NCBI GenBank assembly: GCA_027486275.1
Contig: JAIXPM010000246.1
Location: forward strand, 1 to 12,797
Reading direction: 5' to 3'
Length of the DNA: 12,797 bases
From: Sphingomonadales bacterium
GTDB taxonomy: Bacteria; Pseudomonadota; Alphaproteobacteria; Sphingomonadales; Sphingomonadaceae
A program made the position numbers and the translations under genes. Under the pieces are notes generated by a model that was given only the letters and a program-made list of their open reading frames with translations, searched no databases and had not been told where the DNA came from. Below are positions 7,637 to 12,797 of the stretch, piece by piece (position 1 is the stretch's first letter; every line of letters starts with the position of its first letter).

Positions 7637-8639
7637 GGTGCAACTGCCGTCCTTCATCAACGCCGAATTCGTTTTCTACGGCATCGTGTTCCTGGCCGTG
7701 GTGCTGCTGCTGGAAGGCGGCTTCATGTGGTACCGCGACAATTTCGGCACCAAGAAGCGTGTTTCAAAGCGCATGGCGCTGATCGAGAGCGGGGCGAGTT
7801 CCGAGGAGATCATCACTGCGCTGCGCCGGCAGACGACCGATATGTCGAAGTCGATGCTGCCGTCGGTCCTCCGCTATCTCGACAGCCGCATGAACCAGGC
7901 CGGTCTGCGCATGAGTGCTCAGCGCATGCTCAGCTACATGGGCACGGTCACGCTGCTGATCGGGTTCCTGTTCCCGTTGATTGGCGGCATCAGCGGCCAG
8001 ATCACCTCGCCCGGCGCCGTTCTGTTGCTGCTGCTGTTTGCCGGCGGCATCGGCATTGCGCTGCCCATCCTCTATCTCAACTACGTCGCCGCCAAGCGGC
8101 TCAAGAAGATTGAGGCGCAGTTCCCGATCGCGCTGGACGTGCTGGTGCGCGGCTTGCGGGCAGGCTACCCGGTGTCGGGCGCGCTCGAACTGGTGGTCAA
8201 CGAAATGCCGGATCCGCTGGCTTCCGAGCTGGGGCTGGTGCTGGCGGAAATGAACTATGGTTCGCCGCTGCGTGATGCGCTGGAAGGCTTTGCCAACCGG
8301 GTGCAGACCCAGGACATCAACATGTTCGTGGTTTCGGTGGCCATCCAGACCGAAACCGGCGGCAGCCTCGCTGAAATTCTCGACAGCCTGACCCGCGTGA
8401 TCCGTGACCGCGCCGCCATGGTGCTGAAGGTGCGCGCGCTGGCATCCGAAGGCAAGATGACCGGCACCCTGCTCACTGCCATGCCGATCATCACCTTTGT
8501 CGGCGTGTTCTCCAGCCAGCCCAGTTTCTATCTCGATGTTGTGGACGATCCCTGGTTCATGCCGGGCGCGCTGGGCGTGTTGTTCCTTTATGTTCTGGGT
8601 GTCGTGATCATGCGCCGCCTGATCGCGATCAAGGTGTAA
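7629..8639 (+). CDS. tadB: TadB, inner-membrane platform protein (T2SSF domain)
   Basis: A 336-residue membrane protein with segments at about 15-36, 103-123, 129-152, 280-300 and 315-333. A T2SSF domain lies in the cytoplasmic stretch from F165: FPIALDVLVRGLRAGYPVSGAL, then ETGGSLAEILDSL. With TadC it forms the platform on which CpaF acts. The start is uncertain. ATG 7629 overlaps cpaF but has AAGG touching it, too close for a good ribosome site. GTG 7638, three codons later, has AAGGA (7625-7629) at an ideal 8 nt and lies just after the cpaF stop. Both give nearly the same protein. The next gene, tadC, starts 5 nt after the stop, consistent with co-translation. Confidence 0.94.
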
Positions 8640-8644
8640 CGGCG

Positions 8645-9634
8645 ATGGGCAGCGCAACCCTGGCAAACTGGATCGTTCTTGGCCTGGTGTTCGCGGCCGT
8701 GATGCTGGTCGTGCTGGCGCTGGCACCGCTGGTGCTGGGCCGGTCCGACATCAAGGCGCGGCTGGCCAGTCAGGGCGGCGGTGCAGCTGTCGATGAAGGC
8801 CCGGGCAGCATTCGCAACGATCTGCTCACCTCGCGCTGGGCGCAACTGCTGCACGAAATCGAAGCACGTGGTCTCAGCCTCACCGACGATGCCTCCGGCA
8901 AGATCGCGGAAAAGCTGCAGCGGGCCGGTTTCGATCAACTCTGGGCGCCCCGCGCCTTCACCCTGGCCCGCGCCATCGGCACACTGGCCCTGCCCATCCT
9001 GGTGGTGATCGTGCTGGCCGTGGGCGGCAACTGGCCGGAGCCGGCCAAGCTTTACATGATGCTGATGGGCGGGGCCGTGGCCGGCCTGTATCTGCCCGGT
9101 ATCATCGTGCAGTCCCGCGCTGAAAACCGCGCCCAGGAAGTGCTCAACGGCTTCCCCGATACGCTCGATCTCATGCTGGTCTGCCTCGAAGCCGGGCTTG
9201 GCATCGATGCCGCCTTCAGCCGCGTCGGTTCGGAAATCATCGGCTCGCATCCGCTGCTGGCCAAGCTGTTCGGCCAGGTCAGCCTTGAACTGCGCGCCGG
9301 CCGCAGCCGCGAAGTGGCGCTGCGCATGCTGGCCAAAAAGAGTGGCGTGCCGGAAATCACCGCCTTCACCACGCTGATCATCCAGTCTGACAAGTTGGGC
9401 GCCTCGGTGGCGTCGGCGCTGCGGGTCTATGCCGCGGAAATGCGTGAAGCCCGCCGGCTGCGCGCCGAGGAAAAGGCCCACAAGATTCCGGTGCTGCTGT
9501 CGATCCCGCTGGTCTGCTTCATGCTGCCCACCATGGTCGCGGTGCTGATGCTGCCGGCGGCGATCGGCATGAAGAACCAGATGGCTCAAGTGGAAAAACA
9601 GGAGCAATCCAACAAAGCGGCGAGGGGCAAATGA
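8645..9634 (+). CDS. tadC: TadC, inner-membrane platform protein (T2SSF domain)
   Basis: A 329-residue partner of TadB with membrane segments at about 8-31, 108-127, 137-156 and 290-312. The T2SSF core starts at F170 (FPDTLDLMLVCLEAGLGIDAAF), and the characteristic C-terminal block RAEEKAHKIPVLLSIPL leads into the last membrane segment. A short charged tail (QVEKQEQSNKAARGK) ends the protein. AAGG at 8631-8634, inside the end of tadB, is 10 nt upstream of the ATG. The stop overlaps the next start by 4 bp (ATGA). The tandem tadB-tadC pair is typical of Tad loci, where it replaces the single GspF/PilC protein of other pilus systems. Confidence 0.94.
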   Translation: MGSATLANWIVLGLVFAAVMLVVLALAPLVLGRSDIKARLASQGGGAAVDEGPGSIRNDLLTSRWAQLLHEIEARGLSLTDDASGKIAEKLQRAGFDQLWAPRAFTLARAIGTLALPILVVIVLAVGGNWPEPAKLYMMLMGGAVAGLYLPGIIVQSRAENRAQEVLNGFPDTLDLMLVCLEAGLGIDAAFSRVGSEIIGSHPLLAKLFGQVSLELRAGRSREVALRMLAKKSGVPEITAFTTLIIQSDKLGASVASALRVYAAEMREARRLRAEEKAHKIPVLLSIPLVCFMLPTMVAVLMLPAAIGMKNQMAQVEKQEQSNKAARGK

Positions 9635-10899
9635 AACAGAAAACCGCGTTTCTTCTCGCGCTGGCTGGTTCATCGCCGGCGTTGGCCGACAGCTTTGATG
9701 CCAAGGACGCCCGGCCGCGCAGCGACAACCTGCCCAGCAGCGCCATCGCCAATAATCAGAATGAAACGGCCGCGCTGGCCGAAGGCCGCAGCCTGTTGGC
9801 CGCGGGCAACGCCGCGCAGGCGATTTCCGTGTTCCGCATCGCGCTGGGCCAGAATGCCGGATCGGTGGCGGCGCTGAACGGCATCGCCATCGCCTATGAT
9901 CGGCTGGGCCGCATCGATCTGGCGCGCCAGCATTTCGAGATGGCCCTCGCGCTGGAACCGGGCGCCGGCGATATTGCCTATAATCTGGGCTGGACCCTGC
10001 ACCGGGCCGGCCAGCATCGCGACGCCATTGCCTGGCTGCAACGCGTCAGCAGCAGTGATGATGGCCGCGCTGCCACCTCTGCCCGCCGCGCCCTGCTGCT
10101 GGTGGCAGCCGCGCTGGAAAACGCTGTCCTAGCACCCGCCATTGCCGCCGATGCGCCGGTGCGCGTTGCGAGCGCCCGGATCGACATGGCGAGCAGCGGG
10201 GAAGCCGTGCTGGTGCTCCCGGGCGCAGTCAGCCATCCGTTCACGGCCCCGCGCGTTGCCATGGCGCAGCGGGCCGGCGGCGTGCCGGTGGCCCGGATCA
10301 ACGCCAGCCTCGCGCCCGCCAAGGCGGGCCAACTGCCGCAACTGGCCGCTCCGATCACGCTGGGGCAGGAAGATGCTGCAGAGCAGCAGTCCGCTTCGGC
10401 CCTGGTCACGGCGCATCTTGACAGTCTGGCCTCGCTCACCATTCCGATGGCCACGCTGTCGCTGGCGGAAGCGGCTCCGGATGCGCCAATGGCGCTCACG
10501 GCGGACGTGTTGTTGCCACAGGTGATCAATGTCACCGATGTGCCGCCGGATTTCAGCCAGATGCTTGCCGCCGGTAACCCGGTGGCGCAATTCCTGCTGC
10601 CGTCGTTCCAGCCGGCCGCGCTGCGCCTGCTCGATCTGGCGGCCTTGCCGGAACTGGCCACGGCCACGCCATTGGCACCGCGCCGCTTCCTGGCACCGGC
10701 CGCCATGGCAATCGACTGGCTGGCTGGCTTTGATGCATCGCGCTTTGCCGTCGCCGCCGAAGACCGCGCCACCACACGACTGTTGACCGCCTTGTCGGCC
10801 CAGGCCGATCCCGGCGCCGTTGATGACAAGGACGCCGTGCGTCTGGCTATTGCCCGGCTGGAAGCGCTGATTGTCCGTCTCGGAGCCTTGAGTGCCTGA
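9631..10899 (+). CDS. Secreted TPR protein, TadD-like N-terminus with unrecognised C-terminal region
   Basis: A 422-residue protein with a signal peptide (cleavage after ALA, residue 19) and about three tetratricopeptide repeats at about 48-143, for example ALNGIAIAYDRLGRIDLARQHFEMALALEPG. Residues about 150-422 are rich in Ala, Leu and Pro and resemble no domain I know. The chain has no cysteine, so unlike TadD of Aggregatibacter it is not a lipoprotein. It should act in the periplasm. By position, directly after tadC with a 4-bp overlap, it is probably an assembly factor for the secretin or pilus (TadD-like), but only the TPR part supports this. It overlaps the next gene by 8 bp. Confidence 0.82.
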   Translation: MKQKTAFLLALAGSSPALADSFDAKDARPRSDNLPSSAIANNQNETAALAEGRSLLAAGNAAQAISVFRIALGQNAGSVAALNGIAIAYDRLGRIDLARQHFEMALALEPGAGDIAYNLGWTLHRAGQHRDAIAWLQRVSSSDDGRAATSARRALLLVAAALENAVLAPAIAADAPVRVASARIDMASSGEAVLVLPGAVSHPFTAPRVAMAQRAGGVPVARINASLAPAKAGQLPQLAAPITLGQEDAAEQQSASALVTAHLDSLASLTIPMATLSLAEAAPDAPMALTADVLLPQVINVTDVPPDFSQMLAAGNPVAQFLLPSFQPAALRLLDLAALPELATATPLAPRRFLAPAAMAIDWLAGFDASRFAVAAEDRATTRLLTALSAQADPGAVDDKDAVRLAIARLEALIVRLGALSA

Positions 10900-11926
10900 T
10901 GGTGCCGAATCATTTGGCCAGCCGACGGAAACGGTTGCGCCGCGTGCGTCGTCGGCGGCCGAGCACGACGATGCGTTGACGGCGCGTCCGGCCACACTGG
11001 TCGAACTGTTTCATCGCTTTGCGTTCCTGATGCTGTTGGTGGCACTGGCCGTGGCCGTGGTTACCCCGGCACTGGCCAGGCCCAAGCCGCCGAAGTCCAA
11101 GGTCGACGCTGCTGCCGTTCAGGTCCAGCCCACCGCGCCGCCCGGTCCCGAAGCGTTGGCCATGCTGGATGCCGCCATCGCGGATGGTCGGCTGGACAAT
11201 GCCCGCGCCCTGCTTGCGCCGATGTGGGCGAGCGGCGCCCCCGATGTGCAACTGCGCGCGGCCGAACTGGCGCTGGCCGGGGGCAGCCTGCCCGAAGCGG
11301 CCGAAGCCTTCACCGGCCTGATGGATGGCCCGCTGGCGGCGCTGGCGCGCCAGGGCCTTGGCATCACCCGCTTGCGCGAAGGCAAGGAAAACGAAGCCCG
11401 CCCGTTGCTGGAACAGGCGGTGGCAGCCGATCCCGGCCTTGCCCGCGCCTGGAATGCGCTGGGCGTGCTGGCCGACAAGGCGCGGGACTGGCCGGCGGCT
11501 GATCTGGCCTATGGCAAAGCCGTGGCCGCCGCGCCCCAGGATGCCGGCATCCTGGCCAATCGCGGCTGGTCGCAGCTGCTGCGTGGCCGTCATGAAGCCG
11601 CCGAACGCGATCTGGTGGCTGCGTTGAAGTTGCAGCCTGCGTTGAAAAAGGCGCGCACCAATCTGGCACTGGCCCGTGCAATGCAGGGCCGTTACCAGGA
11701 AGCCTTCCTGCTCAGCGACAAGACCAGCCTTGCCACCGATCTCAACACCGTGGGCTATGCCGCGATGATGCGCGGCGATCTGACGGTGGCCGAAGCCTAC
11801 TTCAACCGCGCGCTGTCGTTGAACCCGCAGTTCGATCGTGCCGCCTGGGCCAATCTGCAATATCTGGCCGAACTGAAGGCGCAGAAGGTGCGCGAGCCGA
11901 CCGGCGCCGCGCCGCCACGATCATGA
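10892..11926 (+). CDS. Second TPR protein with N-terminal membrane segment, TadD-like
   Basis: A 344-residue product read from GTG 10892, which has CGGAG (10881-10885) 6 nt upstream and overlaps the preceding stop. The first 40 residues are polar; a hydrophobic segment follows (about 43-60) ending TPALA/RPKPPKSK. It is therefore either a signal peptide with a long n-region or a membrane anchor. The rest (about 75-335) is made of tetratricopeptide repeats, for example ARAWNALGVLADKARDWPAADLAYGKAV and a last one at TVAEAYFNRALSLNPQ. ATG 11030 would remove the basic region and leave a poor signal, so the GTG is preferred. There is no lipobox cysteine. Its place between another TPR gene and the prepilin peptidase suggests a TadD-type periplasmic scaffold for pilus assembly. 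The precise role is unknown. Confidence 0.82.
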   Translation: MPDGAESFGQPTETVAPRASSAAEHDDALTARPATLVELFHRFAFLMLLVALAVAVVTPALARPKPPKSKVDAAAVQVQPTAPPGPEALAMLDAAIADGRLDNARALLAPMWASGAPDVQLRAAELALAGGSLPEAAEAFTGLMDGPLAALARQGLGITRLREGKENEARPLLEQAVAADPGLARAWNALGVLADKARDWPAADLAYGKAVAAAPQDAGILANRGWSQLLRGRHEAAERDLVAALKLQPALKKARTNLALARAMQGRYQEAFLLSDKTSLATDLNTVGYAAMMRGDLTVAEAYFNRALSLNPQFDRAAWANLQYLAELKAQKVREPTGAAPPRS

Positions 11927-11936
11927 TGGGGCTGGC

Positions 11937-12422
11937 ATGACGCTCGCTGATGCCGGCCTGTGGCTGATGGCGTTATCGGTGCTGGCCAGCGCCGGCTTTG
12001 ATCTGCGCACCTTTGAAATCCCCGATACCATCACCGTGCTGATCATCATCGGCGCGGTATTGTTCGGGTTGGGCACACCCGGCTTTGACTGGGCCAGCCA
12101 TGCTGCTGCGGGCGGCGCCTTCTTTGCGTTCGGCCTGCTGGCCTTTGCACGCGGCTGGCTGGGCGGCGGCGACGTTAAGGTGATGACCGGCTGCGCCTGC
12201 TGGGCAACCTTGGGCACGCTGGCAGCGCAGGTTGTGCTGATCGCCATTGCCGGCGGCGTGCTGGCGCTTGTGCTGATGCTGCTGCGCCGCGGGCTGGCTG
12301 TGGCCGGCGTCACCGGCGACAATGCACCGCGGCTGGTGCAGGTGGGGGCTGATCTGCCTTATGCCGTGGGCATTGCCGGCGGCATGGCGGTGTGGGCTTG
12401 GCGCTTCCTGCCGCAGCCCTGA
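11937..12422 (+). CDS. cpaA: CpaA / TadV, type IVc prepilin peptidase (A24 family)
   Basis: A 161-residue polytopic membrane protein with four to six hydrophobic segments. It carries the two catalytic aspartates of A24 aspartyl peptidases: D22 in GFDLRTFEIPD and D79 in GWLGGGDVKVM (GxGD motif). The usual IPN after the first Asp is IPD here. The small size without the N-terminal cysteine-rich or methylase part is typical of CpaA/TadV, as opposed to PilD. It should cut Flp after Gly14 at the cytoplasmic side of the inner membrane. GGGG (11928-11931) is 5 nt upstream of the ATG, and the gap from the preceding stop is 10 nt. In many Tad loci cpaA is next to the pilin gene; here it closes the operon. 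Confidence 0.93.
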   Translation: MTLADAGLWLMALSVLASAGFDLRTFEIPDTITVLIIIGAVLFGLGTPGFDWASHAAAGGAFFAFGLLAFARGWLGGGDVKVMTGCACWATLGTLAAQVVLIAIAGGVLALVLMLLRRGLAVAGVTGDNAPRLVQVGADLPYAVGIAGGMAVWAWRFLPQP

Positions 12423-12573
12423 CCGGTACGGGCCTGTTGCCTGAATGCTTCGTCATCAATCCGAAACATCATAGCCACCGAAGCGTCATCTATCAGTCAC
12501 CATGCTGTAACCCGAGTTAATTAGCGGCCATCATGAATGCCAAACACCGGGTTTGGCGCAATGGGGCCTTGTC
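12423..12573. promoter_or_regulatory. Intergenic region between cpaA and the receptor gene
   Basis: About 150 bp. It holds a near-identical 11-bp direct repeat, CGTCATCAATC (12451-12461) and CGTCATCTATC (12484-12494), 33 bp apart, and an inverted pair GCTTCG (12447-12452) / CGAAGC (12479-12484). No T-run terminator is visible after cpaA, and no convincing -35/-10 pair was found. GGGG at 12563-12566 probably serves as the ribosome site of the next gene. Confidence 0.3.
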
Positions 12574-12797
12574 ATGATCTTCAGCTCGTCTGCTCGCGGC
12601 ACTGCCGCGCTTCGTCTCGCTTTGCTGGCCAGCCTGGCCGGCTCGCCCGCCATGGCGCAAGTGATGGCTGCTGCCGATCAGGCTGGCGGCGATCAGGCCG
12701 CCCCCGCTCGCGCACGCGCCGGCGAAACCACCACCGCCGCCGATGGCGAGATCGTCGTTTCGGGTGAGCGCCCGATCCGCGAATCGGAACGCGCCGC
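12574..12797 (+). CDS. Probable TonB-dependent receptor, N-terminal part (runs off the window)
   Basis: The visible 74 codons start at ATG 12574 and give a signal peptide ending GSPAMA/QV. A low-complexity Ala/Gly/Asp/Gln stretch follows, then GEIVVSGERPIRESERAA. The EIVVSGxR motif matches the TonB box and plug entry of TonB-dependent receptors, a family greatly expanded in Sphingomonadales. If so, it is an outer-membrane, TonB-driven transporter whose plug and barrel lie beyond the edge. The substrate cannot be inferred. GGGG at 12563-12566, 7 nt upstream, supports the start, and no in-frame start lies nearby upstream. It is likely unrelated in function to the pilus operon. Confidence 0.65.
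   Translation, partial: MIFSSSARGTAALRLALLASLAGSPAMAQVMAAADQAGGDQAAPARARAGETTTAADGEIVVSGERPIRESERA

Noticed and set aside
7764..11860. Several 280-360 codon minus-strand frames opposite tadB, tadC and the TPR genes
   Set aside because: All are antisense shadows with His/Gln/Arg-rich products and no domain, signal or ribosome site that would support them.

Overview
The window reads as a GC-rich alphaproteobacterial chromosome segment, most likely from the Sphingomonadales. That assignment is an inference. It rests on the codon use, the 'cpa' style gene order of the pilus locus, and a TonB-dependent receptor start (signal peptide, then an EIVVSG motif) at the right edge. All genes recognised are on the + strand. 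No tRNA, rRNA, CRISPR array, insertion sequence or phage gene was seen.

Layout. (1) 13-1212: a polytopic membrane protein of the GT87/DUF2029 polyprenyl-phosphate-sugar mannosyltransferase type, closed by a textbook intrinsic terminator at 1241-1268. (2) 1269-1782: a long, markedly AT-rich regulatory region with several dyads and direct repeats, leading to a 61-residue Flp pilin gene (1783-1968). (3) 1969-2395: a non-coding gap that opens with a very stable hairpin and a second hairpin with a T-rich tail, then continues as a dyad-rich leader. (4) 2396-12422: nine tightly packed or overlapping genes: cpaB, cpaC, a small secreted protein in the cpaD position, cpaE, cpaF, tadB, tadC, two TPR proteins and a cpaA-type prepilin peptidase. 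(5) 12423-12573: a short intergenic region. (6) 12574 to the edge: the beginning of a probable TonB-dependent receptor.

How the genes work together. This is a Tad/Flp type IVc pilus locus. The Flp prepilin is cut at G/ASAAEY by the A24 peptidase CpaA. CpaF is the assembly ATPase acting on the TadB/TadC inner-membrane platform. CpaE is a MinD/ParA-like localisation factor. CpaC is the outer-membrane secretin and CpaB its periplasmic SAF-domain partner. The TPR proteins fill the place of TadD-like assembly factors. The hairpins after flp suggest that the abundant pilin is transcribed separately from, or far more than, the machinery genes.

Points of interest. CpaE has lost both lysines of the deviant Walker A box. 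The CpaD position holds a 104-residue cysteine-free secreted protein. Neither TPR protein has a lipobox, and one carries about 270 unrecognised residues. TadE/TadF/TadG pseudopilins are absent. The flp frame opens 36 codons early behind a near-consensus Shine-Dalgarno. I do not see a wholly new system. The most unusual parts are the pilin regulatory region and these departures inside the Tad machine.
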